Below the pieces are notes generated by a model. That model was not told the DNA's origin. It did no database searches and saw only the letters and a list, made by a program, of their open reading frames with translations. Below, piece by piece: positions 50,555 through 64,000 of a stretch of DNA of 64,000 nt (within the stretch, counting starts at the first letter, position 1; each line of letters opens with the position of its first letter). The stretch lies in the NCBI GenBank assembly GCA_036785705.1, contig JAWUZG010000084.1, forward strand, positions 4,585,001 through 4,649,000, read 5' to 3'. Source of the stretch: Acanthornis magna. Lineage: Eukaryota > Chordata > Aves > Passeriformes > Acanthizidae. Position numbers and translations under genes: made by a program.

Positions 50555-53500
50555 CTGCTACCACCTCCAGCCCCTCATTTCATTGTTGTTTGGGTTTTTT
50601 CCTCCTTTTGGCTTATTTGTTTCCTTGGTCTGGGTTTTGTTAAACATCACAGTAAGGCAGCTTCTTCCAGAGAAACTACATTACAATAACACAAGGGATG
50701 AATTTAGTGTTTGAGCCTTGTGTATCACACTGTGAAATTCTGAAATTATATATTAGCCACATGGGAGCATACTGAATGTGCAAGTGAATAGTCAGGAAAA
50801 AAATTGCAACAGGATAGGAGTCCTGTCGTTTTCATTTTTTTCCTGAAATGTGTAACAGTGGTGTACTGGTAACCATTAGAACTCTTCTGAAAATGGACTC
50901 TATATCCTAAATAATGGTGGCATCTCAGCCATTACACCTAAGATTGATTTGTTAGCACAGAGTTTTTTGACAATTCTGCTTTATGTACACAAATTGCAGT
51001 TCTAGTAAATACTTCTGTACATTTCATTGAAATATTCTGCTTTGAATAATATGAGTTGGAGAAAGTTATAATCTAAGCTACCTCTTTCAGGTGATTGCAA
51101 GGTACTTTATTTCAGTAATATACTGATGCTTTCTTCTGATAAAGTAAAAAGGCTGGACTCTATTCTGTTCCTGTTGCATTTTTATATAAAATATTGTAAA
51201 TCTATTCAGAAGATTTACTGATTGCAATAGAACCATATAATCATAATTATGTTGCTGTCCTCTAAACACCATTAAAATATCTGGTATAAAACATAAAACA
51301 CTTGTACAACAGAGGACCAAGAACACTAGAGAGAGCTTTGTGCTTTTCCTGTGTGTTTGTTGACTCTACAGTGATGACAATCGTAGCTCTATACAAGCAT
51401 TGAAGGAAGTAACAAAAACACTGGAGGTCAGAGCCATGAAACTCTCATTTTTCCATACCACACATGCATTCTGATGAATCACTAGGGATTTGATCTACAG
51501 CATCCTTTACTGTCACAAACATGAACCTTCCCTCTGCATCCAGTCTAGCCAGAGAGCAAGAAACAGCAAAGCACAATTTTGCTTTGTGTCAGGCAAAGAT
51601 GTGCAGGTAAAACACCTCCAGAGAACTCTCAAACCTTTCTGAGAAAAATGGGATTCTCCCAGCTCGAAGAAATCCTTAGAGAATACAAAACTGGCAGAGC
51701 AAATTTCATGGCAGTTGTTTTCTCACCCTCCTAGTGCGATAAGAATTTAAGAGCAAGGTGAAGTATTAAGAACCAGGAATGCAGAAAATATTGACAGTTC
51801 TCCCCAAATAAACACTTTGGAGACTGTAGTTAAGGATACCTGTAATTCCCCCTTATGCTAACCGGGTGCTGCCGGTTTTAGTCATCAAAAAAAGTCCTGA
51901 GTTCTCCTCAGAAAATGTTACAAAGATAATCTCAAAGCCTACTTCCTTTTCTTCCAGATGCAGTCTAAACTGTCTCAAGCTCTGCCACAGATTAAGTACT
52001 TACATATACGATTAGACCTTTCTATCTCAACGCAAATTTCTTTGTGCTTAATACTTGCCTTGCAAGTTATATTGCTATTCTCCCAGTGAGGTTGTGCATT
52101 GTTATTGAAATCTGGGCCTCAAAGAGTCATTTAGCCCTATCTACCTTTTTGCATTACTATAATAAAAAGTTTCAGTCCCTCATCTGCAATTAAATCATAT
52201 CCATACCATTTGAAAAGAGAGGAATTCTATGCCCCTCCTATGCCAGTATTTTTTATGCTGTAATCCCTGCTGATATTTTAGAAATTAATCTCTCCCAGGC
52301 TGATGGAATGTGAAAGAAAAGAACAGTTATCATCAACAATCTGTGCCGAAAATATTAACATCATTACCCTCTATACATTTATTTATTTTTCAAACAAAAG
52401 ACAACAAGACTTTATCTTGGTACTGCAATATTATTCATACCCCGGTTATTTATTCAATTTATTGCAAAGCATTCCAAATAATTTTAGACTTGGATACTGA
52501 GATTTAACGTGAAGCTAAATTACTATTTTCTTCAACTAAAAAGTGAAGCATGACTGTTTTGAAACAGAAGCCTTCTTCAATGGCAGGGCCATGGGTCTAG
52601 GTGATGAACATACATAGTCTAAATTTTCTAGTACAGAGTAAATCAAATTAGCAGGTTTCTCCTCAGATTTGGCCTTGTAGACAGGGAAGTAAAACAATCG
52701 TGACTTTCCCACAGTCACACAAAAAGTCCATTATTTGACAAGGATTTCAGCAAGCATTGCCATGTCTTGGTCTGGACAACCCTCTCCCTTCATCTGTTCC
52801 CTGCAGGAGAGAATGCTCAAGCCATGGAAGTCTGCACAAGGAAATTCTCCTCATCCCTTCCCAGATTTCTCCTTGAACATCATTTCAGAGGATGAGAAGC
52901 CTCATGAGACTGCCAAGCCACACTTGGCCTCTTTTGCTTTTGAAGGAAGGCAACAGGCAAGGGCACAGCCAGCAACGCTGTGTCCCAAGTCCTACAGGCA
53001 AAATGAGCATAGCTGGGGAAAAAACAAAACAAAAACCCTCAAAACCCAAAAAACCCATGAGCTAGCGTAAAGCTAATCAGGATCCCTGGGCATCACTTTC
53101 TGTTCTAAAACATTCAGTTCAATTCCATGTCTGTGACATTACTTTCTCTCCCGAAAATGGGTTTCCTCAATTAAAAATTGAGGTAAACTGATACATTTTT
53201 TTCTTAAATCAAACATGATCTTTTAAATTAAAACATAGAATCTACACCAAATAACATTTCTATCCCAAAGAACATGAACAAGATCTTATGAGCAATGAAA
53301 TGGCCCAAAGCAACTAGATAAAGGATGCATGAAAAATGTATTGCTTCCCTCAAATATGTTGCAAATTTTATTTGTCTCCACAGCTCCTTCACAGAGCAAA
53401 TTTATACCCCACAGTGATATTCTTTCCCCGTCAGAAGTTATCAATTGCATTTTAAGTGCCTCATGTAATGGATATTCCATCATTTTCCATGAGAAGTTGC

Positions 53501-56500
53501 TCCACAGTCTAATAGCTGAAGATCCAGAAAACACATCCAGCTTAAGAGTGCTCTTTACTCGGTGCCTGTTCATATAAACTAGTAATTATCCTTTTTCTGA
53601 AGTTTAATCCTCAGGTGACCTTATATCTGGCCTCAGTCCTGTTAGAGGCTTGAAACAAACCGTAAAAAGGTGACAAGAGATGACAGGCAACACGTTTCTT
53701 TTCACAGAGAAATATTGTATGAATTATTAATCTGACCCAGAAAAGATCATAATCAAAGACTAGCAGGGGCCCCTTGAGCACTGTTAGTGCATAATTCCAC
53801 CCTCTGAACCTTGGAAGCATAGGGAATTGATATAGGAAGGAGCAGAGCAATAGAGCCAAAGTGTATGTCACTGATAGAAAGTTTAAAGGAGTGTTGTAAC
53901 ATCTGCTATAGTCTTATTTATACATATATATATGTATATGTATATATGGACATATTTTCAATTATGAAATAAAAAAAGAGGGAGATACTCATAATCATTT
54001 AAAAACACTACCAAGCAACTCCACAATTCTGAGGAGTAGGAAACCCAAAGAAAGTGTACCAGCAGAGTTAGAATTTCTTATTTACAGAATCTTTAGAATG
54101 AGCAAAACAATTACAGACATCAAGAGGATTTTAGCTTTATTCGGACTGAATGCCATTAGGATTGTGGACATCCTCAGTGGTGGAAACTTTCAAGTCATGG
54201 CTTTGAGTGCATGAAAAACTAAGAAAAGAAATAAGTAAATAGTTTAGTTTAAGCATGTTCAGCAACTCTAGCAAAATTGCCTCTACATCTGTCTGCCACA
54301 AAAATAAAATATTGATAAGAGTTACCACTGTATTTCTCTGGCTTCTGGGAAAAAAAGTTATCTTTGTTTACTATCTTTATCAAATAATCAGAGAAATTAC
54401 CTAAACCAATCTATAAAAAATGTATAAAATTCTTGTGATTAGATGTATAGGTAAGTAAAAGAGAGCAAAGGGAGGACACAAGATTCTGGATCCTGCAGTG
54501 CTTCACAGATTTTCAGAACATACATTAGATTAAATACTTCATCAACTTCCTAAATGCAGCACGTATTCTCTATAGCATCTTGGGTGCATAGAAACAAACA
54601 AAACAAAACAAAAAATCTCATTTCTATCTACTTCCCTCAGAATATCACCATTGTTACACCTGACCTATATCAGTTTACAGCAGGACTGCTGATGCCTTGC
54701 AGAGCATTTGCTCAAAGCACACACGAGTTGCCAGCTGCCTGCTCATCCGAACAGGAACATCCCGTATCATGGAAAACATCGTGAAAACTCCAGCCAAAGA
54801 AACGTGTTTACACTACATCTCATCTGAAAAAGACATGTAAGGCCAATCTCTTATCCCAGCAGGCCTGAGATCTACAAAATTGTCGAAAGCTCTAATGAAA
54901 TGCAGAAGCTCTGCTGGTTTCTCCTGCTCCCATGGGATACACACACAGCATAACTCCTACAGAACCCCCAGGCCAGCTCAGTCTGATGTACATTTTTGTT
55001 GTTTATACAACAGATATAGCATTAATTATTTACACTACATATTTGGTCAGGTACACATTCCCTTATCTTTAAAATAAGCTCCCTATTTAGTTAATTTCTC
55101 AGTGTTTCCATCCACATGCTTCCTCACAATGAGATTTTAAAAAGAAGATTTTGCTTTGTAAGTTCAACAATGAATGGCAGAGTTATGTATGAATTGGCCT
55201 GAAGCCCTCATTGTCCAGAGGATGGAAAAATCTTGTGAGCCTCTAAGTGAATAAAACACAGACTTGTAGAGAAAACTTCAGAGCAGACAGCAGTTTTGAG
55301 TCAACCAAAACTTGGACCCTTCAGCTCACATTGCATTAATGTGAAACTTTTTCTGTGTGTATCTAAATCATCCCTGTATTCCATATGGTTTGGATCTGGA
55401 ATGTTATCAGAAGGTGTACTTAGATAATCCTTATTGCAATGGTTTCTGAGCGCTTCTCAGCCCTTTAGCCCTTTAAGGGTCATTTTCTAAGTATTTTCAC
55501 AGAGGGGAAGAGTATATTGGTTTTGGGTTTTTTTTTTTTCCAATTTATTTTATGGCATCAATTTCTGATGCAGAAGTCTCCAGTAGAAAGAGAAAGCCAA
55601 CCTAGCTAAGACACCAACCTGAACATTCCTGGCACACAGTTCCTGTGCACACATCCCTTCCCAGGCTTTGCACAGTCTCTTTGTCTCACAGCCACTGCTG
55701 TTTACTAGAGTTATTTTTAAAGGATGAAAATTGCTTTTGGAGATCCAGTCCCAGATGCTGATTTCCCAAATACAAAACTTGTGAAAGAGTTTTGTGCAGA
55801 ATTAAATCTACACCATGTTATGAGATTTGTTCTCCAAGATGTTTCTGACATAAAGGGAATTTATTTTTAAAGGAATCTGCAGCAGATTATGTATAGGCAG
55901 AGACAAAACAGCAACTTAAACGCAAATAAAACATTCAGAGAAATATTCCTGGCAGAGGTTTTGGAATTCTAATACAACTTTCACTTCTAGTACATTTAGA
56001 CAGGGACAACAAACACCGAGCCAAAAATCATTGCTATTGATTGCAACAGAATCAATAGTAGTTGTAAAGCTGAATTTGCCAGCATCTTTATAGTCTCCAA
56101 AATATTGAGAGGCCATATGAATTCCAGTGATTGCATAAAGCATTTTAAATTTGGAATCAAAATCATCTGGGCACTTATGCCTGAAGTATCTGATATAAAT
56201 TCCCATTGAGTTCAAGAAGCATTCCAGAGGAACTGGCTGTGTTGGCTTCATAATCTAACCACAAGCTTTTTTGGAGAGCACTTTATTATTTCAGATATCA
56301 CTTTTCCCAGCCACATCTCTTTGGCTCCCTTCAGCTACTCCTGAAGCTCTGGTGCAGCTCAGACTGGCTCTGGGAGAGGTCTGAAATCCCAGCTACAGCT
56401 GCTCAGGCCTCACAGGCGTGTGTTGAACAAGAACCTCATTATTCTCTGAAGGTGCCCAGGATCAGTTTCCCAAAGGACCATCTGTCACACCTCTCTAATC

Positions 56501-59500
56501 ACGGCTGTCACCTTCCATCTGATCTCAAGAAGGTCTCCAAAAGCCACTACTTGTTAGTTTTTCTGCAAAATACTCAGAAACCACATTGAACCCCAGACCT
56601 GCACTCAATTCCAAATTCAATTTCCCTTAGCTTTGCCCAGATGGACAGCTGCAGAAATATAGCTGTTCCCAGGCTTTTTCATCACAGCCTTTGGGAGAAA
56701 AGGCTCACATTCTCTTACTATCACTTTCAGTGATCAGCTAATTGATTTTTAGGAGCAGCTTTTCTAAAAGCAATCTACTACCAATCTCTTCTAGGGCACC
56801 TGAGAAACCCAGCGTGCCTGAATAGTCCCATAATTTAATTGCCTGTTTTCTGCAACACAGAGCCAAGCACAGGCAGAGGCAATACCACTGCTCTCTTTCC
56901 TCTGGCCACCCACAAAAAAAGCTTTCTCACATTCTGAGTGCTTACAGCAGCACAACTATCCTTGTGTCCATTCCCCTAGAAAACGCCACACGGCCAGAAC
57001 AGTTTGTCAGCAATGCCAGCCTCCACCCTGGTCATGTTTTCCACAGGCTCCTGCTGAGCTACCTTGACGTTCACTGCAACTGACAGAAAATTTGCCAATG
57101 TGCGCCTTCTCCTTGTGAGACGACGTGAAAACAAACACACCAACACACAGAGCATCTCAGGGATGCAGGTGAATGGTGGGGAAGTCAGCTGGAAAAGTAG
57201 CTTTGAGGTAAAAAGCCCATGGGAAGAAGCTTGTTAGCTCTCAGTTTTTGTTTCTTTCAATCTAAATGTTCTTTGGTTTTTCTCCTTATCTCACCAGAAC
57301 AGAGATAACAATGCGGCTGTGCAGGGAAAGACAACGAATTAACAGTTCTGAAAACGCTGAGATCATCATCCAGAACTGGAGAAAATTATTCTGTGATATC
57401 TCAATCTTCAGCAAAAACTCATTACTGAGAACATATTTACAAGGGAATTGCTAATCATCATCGAGACAGATTATAAAGAGTGGAGTAAATAGTGGTGGCC
57501 ACTAAAGAAGTTAATGTGAACTATGCATTTCTAACAGATTTTCAGTGAACAAATTCCAACCAGCCTAAAAAGCTAAATAATCGCTAAATTATCAATAGTT
57601 TATGAAAATAATTTGATTATGTAATGTTCTATTACTTTCAGCTGATGAATTTTTAAATGGAAAATCTTTTCTCACATCCCTGCCACAATTGCAACTATTT
57701 TTTTGTGCCCAGAGGCAGGTTATCTCAAAGGATGCACACAGGCAGAGACTAACTCACACAGGCACATGCTCATTGGTTTTTCACAGAACCCTTTAATTTT
57801 GGCCTCTTTCCTTTGTTGCTCTCAATAAAAGTAGAATCCAGCCTCCAATCATTTCGATTTTTCTGTTTATGGCAAATAGGAGCTTCCATGTGTACTCTCC
57901 AATAACTTCATAAATCATCTTTGGCATTAAAATTAGTTGAATCAAACTCTTCAGTATAAACTGCGTGGTTGGTTTGGATTTCCTGCTGAAAAAGGATGCA
58001 CAGAAAGAAGGCTTATGGACATGAATACTGTAAGGTCTGATGGAGTTGTTAAGAATTTCAGAGATGAAGTTGCTCATCTGTAATTTTATATAGCTGGTAT
58101 ATGACCACACCTTGGCCTTCCAGCTAGTAATTTGTCCCCCAAAATCTGTTTATTTCTAACTCAAATATTTGGTCAGACTCTGTTTTCAAAGTCTCTCTGA
58201 CTCTGAAATCCCTGGGAGTTTCTGTGCCAGGATTTTTAGAGCTAACACCATTTCTGCTTCTTAACTTGCATAACCTCCTCTGTCTTGTTTTATAATACAC
58301 ACTTAAAAGACCCAAAAAAAACCCCATAATTTTTGACAGTGTTGAGAACAGCTAGAACAGGATAATTTCTGTTCTCGCTGGTGAACAGAACTTAAGACAT
58401 TTATTTCTGCCTCTTAGATGAAAGTTGTCAAGAACCTTTCTAACTTTTTAATTTACATGAATTTCAATTCATTTTATTTCTGATTCTTAGTGCACTTCTG
58501 TTCAGGTTTTGTGTGGCAGAAGTGAGCAAACACTGGGGTGGAATCTAATGGTGATGAAAGGCATATTAACTGCAGCTGATACTAGAAATAGTACAAGAAA
58601 GCAAAGCCAATGACAGATTCATGCCAGATGAAAAAAGACGGTGTTTTGGAAATATATCTCAGGATATACGCCATATATATATGACAGCAGTTTATTTACC
58701 TCACAGTGGCTTAATTTTCACATTTAAATTATTCAATATACCAGTTCAAGTTCAGCAGTATGATTAGGGAGTAGAAATTCCATGTTGGTAACTGCAAGAA
58801 AAAGGTTTTTCCAGATTGTTAGAAAGCTTTTCTGCAGGGACTAGATGTGCCAGATTGTACCAAATAGTCAAAACACAGAATCATATCCCACTGTAGGAAT
58901 CCTCAATATCCACTAACTCACCAAAATTATTCTTTTTGTGTCTATCAATCACCAAATGAGAACAGGAACTCTCCAGACCCGAAGCAAGAACACTTGACCA
59001 GTATTTTCTGATCATCTCAGGAGCCCCAGAGCCATTTTACTCTTTGCTGTGACTCAGTCCCACTGGAACACACCACCCTGCGCCACAGAACTCTGGATCT
59101 ATCCAAACTGCATGCGTTCATCAGGACTTCTGATTCTGGCACTCAGGCAGGCATTTCTTTCTCCATGGTCCTCACTGAGATTTAAGGTTCTCTGATGTCC
59201 TTTGACAGAAGACAGAAAGGAAGAGAACTCCGGCATTTGTGACAGAAAACAGGCAGAGGCGCACAGGTTCTAGCACCAACACTTTAATGAAGGAACATCC
59301 TGATGGGGGAAGAAATAAATATATTCTCTTTTTAACAGAGAAGCTGCTGAACTCTGCCCTCCTGGAGCTGCTCCAGACTGTGAATGCCACAGTTAAGGCA
59401 GGATACTTCCATTCAACTGTACATTACCTTCCAAAATGAGAATGGTCACGCCATTGCTCAGAAAAATTAATGAATGGAGCACACAGAACTTTCTCAGCAA

Positions 59501-61590
59501 CTACGAGATTATTCTGTAACTTGTTACTTGGATAAAAGGAAATCAAGGCACTGCTGAACCTTGTGATGTTGGTGATGAACCTTTCCAAAGTTAAAAGAAG
59601 AGAAAGAGCAAATGAGAAGGCAAAACTAAAAGAAAAAAGGAGGGAAATCAGGAATGTTCTGTGCTTGCTGACTTGTATTTAAAACACTACAAAATTATTT
59701 GACTACAACACAGCACTAACAGCAGTACAGTCTTAAGTGGCATAAATACAGATAATTATATAAATTTGCAATTGCCATAAATTGAATGGAAAAAAAAAGC
59801 CCTGATGCAGGAAGGAATTATAACTTGATTTATCAGGATTAATTTAAATAAAAGTAGGAGTAGAGTTCAATGCTGCTGTGGAGTAGTTCTCTTAAAAGCT
59901 CACAGAAAAATTAGTCTGTAAAGATATTGTGGAGTTTATGTGCGAGACGAATTGAATTAGGGAAGTCACTTGCAAACTTGCAGAAGAAAACTTGCAGAAG
60001 TGCACCAAATTGCTGCACTTTAAAATAAGTATCTCAAATGCTATTCAGCTACACCATCCAGACTCATGATTCCAACTTACTCTGGAAATCTCAGTGGGAT
60101 GCTGGAAGTACACAAGGACACAGATGCTCAGAGCATCCCTACATACATCGCTGTGTATTTTTAGAGGAAGTTCTGAAAACCATAAAAGAGCTCATGGCAC
60201 TGTATCGTTCAGTCTGCTTGGATCTCTGCTTATCAAACAGTACTAAAGGTTTAACATCCAAATCCTGCTGGCTGGAATGCCATATTTAATGACTGAAACA
60301 ATGACAAAATTTCACCGCTGCAAAATAGATATTTTGCAGTTCAAAATCACATTGACTCAGTTCAAAATTTAAAAAAAACCAACAGAATCCATGAACTTTT
60401 CATCTAAAAGTACTTTAAGTTGTTTTGATGGTGGATTATTTTGCAAGGACTACCATAAACATAAGATAATTACAGACATCTCTAAAAATGCTGGAAGTGC
60501 TACTCACCAGCACTGGACATAGCTTTGTCAAGCAGAGTCAAATGCAAAAGCAATCTCTGTATTAGAGTCAATGGGAATTCTGAAGTTGGAGAAGGTACCA
60601 GAAATCAGTTTTGAATCAGCAGCTTATTTGAAAAGGCCAGAAGCTTACAAGTATTTAATGCTTTACACTGAATAAAAAAGAGAAAAAAAAAAAAGGCAGA
60701 GGGAATTCCATCCCACAAAATTCCAGCTTTAGCCTCAAGAGAGTGAAGTGAAACTGCCTGACAGTATTTCACAATGGATTTGTCAAAAAAAAAAATCTTT
60801 CCCTGAGCTCAAAACAAACCTTTTCTCAAAAGCTGTCAACATGTTCTAATGAAACAAAATAGAACTTCAAGCATTACTATGACAGGACCATAACTCAAGA
60901 TGATATAGATAAATTGGATAAATCATATGAAATTAGTGATATGACATTCTGTGAAGATAACAACTGTTTGTGGAACTGTTAACACTTGATGCTCCAAAGT
61001 TGAGCTAAAAATCTCACTTAGCTGAGAATTCCTGTCTCAATTTAGCATCACTTCAATTAGGAAAAATCAAGATAAAAAATATTTTGCTACTCTTTCAGAA
61101 AATCAAAATTTAGTCATCTACAAGTGCTTCCAGCTAGAACTGGTTTTATGGAAGGTCAATTGATTTTACCTCCAAAGAAACTTTAAAATTTTTGTGTTTT
61201 AGGCTCATTTGTTGTTTATTTCTGCAACAAGCACTAGTTTGTCTCAGTAAGTCATAGTCTGATTAGTCCATTTCTCTTTCCACAAAAAGCACAAGGCATG
61301 TCCTGATCTGGTTTCTATTCTCTCTAAATACTTGGATTTTTTCATCTGTGTTCAATAGTGTCAGCCTACCACTCTCTCGCCTTTTCTCAAAAACAAGAAG
61401 ACCCAGTGGATACTCAGAAACATTTTTTTTTTTGTGATGACTGAGATATACAATGTAATGCATGGTAATCAAATGCAAAAATCAAATGAAAATCCATAAT
61501 TTACTCAGCAGTGTCTAAGGGATTCTGGCACTGGTAAGACACAATGAGTGAAACATACTGAAAGCTTCAGCACTCACAAATTTTTCCATT
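50555..61590. other. No gene recognised
   Basis: About 11 kb of AT-rich sequence. The only frame with unremarkable, protein-like composition is 55916-56251 (minus, 111 codons), which I cannot match to a family. There is a short TA/TG run near 53919-53950. Nothing else can be supported. Confidence 0.55.
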
Positions 61591-61935
61591 GTGACAAATG
61601 CTCTTTCTGCACTTGATGATGATCCTACATTATATAAAGTCTTTTCATTTCCCCCATTTAAGTCTCTTTTATTCAACACTACAGAAGGAATTCTTTTCTG
61701 CTTGGTTTTCCGTCAGCCTGAGGGATTTTGGGAGATCATAACTACTGAGATTATTAATCGGACACCACTATTTACAGACATGAAGACTGAACTGTTGCAC
61801 TGCTGTAGCACAATTACTGGAAATCTGAAACAGTGTGATGGATTTCTATTGCACTGCACAGCCTTACTAAGTAATGCTTCTATGGAGATTGCTTCTTGTC
61901 AAAAAATGTTGTTAAACTGTGGATTTCCTCCGTAA

Positions 61936-64000
61936 AATTGAATAATTGCCCTCCAAACTCCACACACAGGGTCAACAGCACCCAGCAAAGCTCTCATTCA
62001 AAGTTTTTTTCCCTGAAGAAAGAATCTAGAATTTTGGATCTTAACCATTCATGTCTCACTTCATTTTTCGTGAGATAGTTTGAGCCTGACTATTTCTGTC
62101 TTCAATGTGTTATTTGATAATATAAATCCGAAGAAAAAATTTATTCCCTAATATGAAGTTCCCTTGCCTCTATATTTCTTTCTCATAATAACTTAAGGTT
62201 TTAGAGTTGTCAATACCAGAAACAGGTAATGATTGTTTCAAGTGAAAAATGAGGATCTCTGCAATTTAATTGGAAGGCCAGATCTATTCAGTGGAGTCAG
62301 TGTCCCTTCTGGTGCCAAGAACAACTGTCCTTTGCTCCGTGCACAATACTATTAGCGGGGCATTTGGAACTTCTGGTAGAGTGTTGGTGAACAATTTTAT
62401 TAAAACTAATTGATTACAAAGTAGCACAGTTGTAAGAACATCCTCCCAAATTATTTCATTATTGTTCAGTGTTCATTCAAACTGTTACCTCCCAGAGAAG
62501 ATGTTGGGCTTGCATGCGGACTCTAAGCAATCCTAATTAATGTCAGTGATTTCATGATTAATAGGAGTAAAACCAGTAATTTACATCAGTATTTTAATAG
62601 TGTTAAAAACTCTGCTGATCTTATTCTAGTTTTGCAGAAAATGAGTTGTGACCACTGGAGGTATCGAGCAGATCTGGCTACCAGGAGCTTCGTGCATATT
62701 CCAGGCTCCAAATTAATCTGATGGTCCAGATTCACAGCAGGGTGAATTCAGAGTCATCATGAAAACATCTCTGGCACAAAGTGTGGAATGTCAAAAAGCA
62801 CAAAGATGAGGCCACAGTGTTTATAATAAGCACGCAGCCCTGACCTGGAGGAACCAAAATAGTACTGCTCATCTGTAGCCTACGAAAAAGCTAGAATCCC
62901 TAATTAGGAGAGAGTTGCAGAGCATATTTGAAGCAATAACCTGAAAGAGAATAGCCAATATGGATTTCAAAGGGAAAATTTTTCCCCGCAAAAATGGTTA
63001 TAAAAGGTTATGGAGATGATTATGGCAGCTCATTCAAACCGTTTGATATTCAAAAGGCATTTGATGGCACGTCTCCTGCTGGAAACCATAGAAGAAATAA
63101 ATTTGGGTCACACAGAAGGAAATATCCTATGGTGAGGACTAATTGCATTCATCTTTTATTTATACATGGAAACCTCATAAAACATTCCCTACCCCAGTGA
63201 CATCCAAACACTTTCCAGACTGAACTATATTTAGGACTCTGCTCTACTCCCTGGAGAGCGAGGTTCTGCCACACTCTAGGATCTGGCTGGCTAAAGATCC
63301 TAAAATTCTAAGAGAAAAGGGACTCACTGGCTGTTGTTATAAAAAATGTAAATTAGTGGAGTTTCACCTTACCTAACCCATTGCATCTTTCTGTCGACTC
63401 TTGCCTGACAGAAAGTAGCATTTTTTGGGCAGGCACGGTGTTTTTATCCTGGCTTCCCAAAAGCAGGGTCACGTTGCAGAACCCGGCTGTCTGCACATAC
63501 CTGTGTACACACTGATGCTGTGCTCCAAGCCGTGACTTATCATCACCAATTACCAACACTTCTGATCCCAGTGCCTCCATCCTTGCGCAGTGTGTGTCCT
63601 ACCTAAGCAGGATTGGCACAATTCCAGCTATTTCAACGTCATTCTCCCTCACAGGCATTGGTTTAACCAGGTGCAGCCTCTGTTTCTGTCATGTTCTCTC
63701 AGCAGAGCAGGTTTTTCTGTTTCCCTTCTGCAATGTGTCTGTTATTTCATGAGACCATTAATACCTTTCTGAATTTGTTGTTTTACTAAGAATCAGTGTT
63801 ACAGAAAATCATAGAAAAACTCTCTTTTTTTTTGTCACTCTGTACAACAAATTATGAACAGGATTGTGGGAGCTGAAGCAATTCCGCACTTTGAAAGAAT
63901 TTTAAGCAGTAAAACTTGAAGACTTTTTCCAAACCATTTCAGAGAAAACGAGTTTTTATTTGCACACAAATGAATTTTTAAGTGATTTCATCAGAGAACT
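61936..64000. other. No gene recognised to the window end
   Basis: AT-rich non-coding sequence. The open frames are short and resemble no known protein, and no repeat family is identified. Confidence 0.55.

Noticed and set aside
1..64000. CRISPR arrays, operons, phage or bacterial defence systems
   Set aside because: None seen. The window is spliced, AT-rich avian nuclear DNA, and such systems are not expected.

Overview
This is a vertebrate nuclear DNA window and almost certainly comes from a bird, most likely a songbird. It is AT-rich and mostly non-coding. It carries short, spliced exons with GT/AG borders. Its recognisable dispersed repeats are avian: four CR1 LINE fragments, whose 3' ends show the diagnostic ATTCTRTG-type octamers, and one tRNA-derived SINE with a CR1-like tail. 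That SINE matches what I remember of TguSINE1, a family known from passerines. Nothing bacterial, viral, plasmid-borne or operon-like is visible.

The only gene I can identify is the 3' end of synaptotagmin-9 (SYT9) on the + strand. Four exons (22030-22150, 23172-23343, 23934-24063 and 26372-26398) join in frame across introns of 1021, 590 and 2308 bp. They encode the C2B calcium/phospholipid-binding domain, the WHxL motif near the C-terminus and a short lysine-rich tail ending in TAA. The upstream exons (lumenal N-terminus, membrane span, linker, C2A) are not visible in the 22 kb before 22030. The window therefore probably starts inside a long SYT9 intron.

Layout: 1-22029 is intronic or upstream DNA with a SINE at about 5.5 kb, CR1 fragments at about 11.0, 19.4 and 20.8 kb, and a GC-rich but CpG-poor block at 12.1-12.4 kb. 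22030-26398 holds the SYT9 coding exons. From 26399 comes SYT9 3' UTR of unknown length, with several possible poly(A) signals up to about 30.7 kb. From about 30.7 kb to the end there is no gene I can recognise. That stretch holds an octanucleotide microsatellite at 33.07-33.27 kb, a 0.4-kb CR1 fragment at 40.3 kb, several stop-poor GC-richer blocks, and two isolated unrecognised ORFs of 111 and 114 codons. Most open frames in the window are short chance ORFs.

I found no convincing previously undescribed system. The second-look items are modest: local repeat clusters, unexplained GC-rich blocks, the lineage-informative SINE, the SYT9 C-terminal tail and a long exon-poor region downstream of SYT9.
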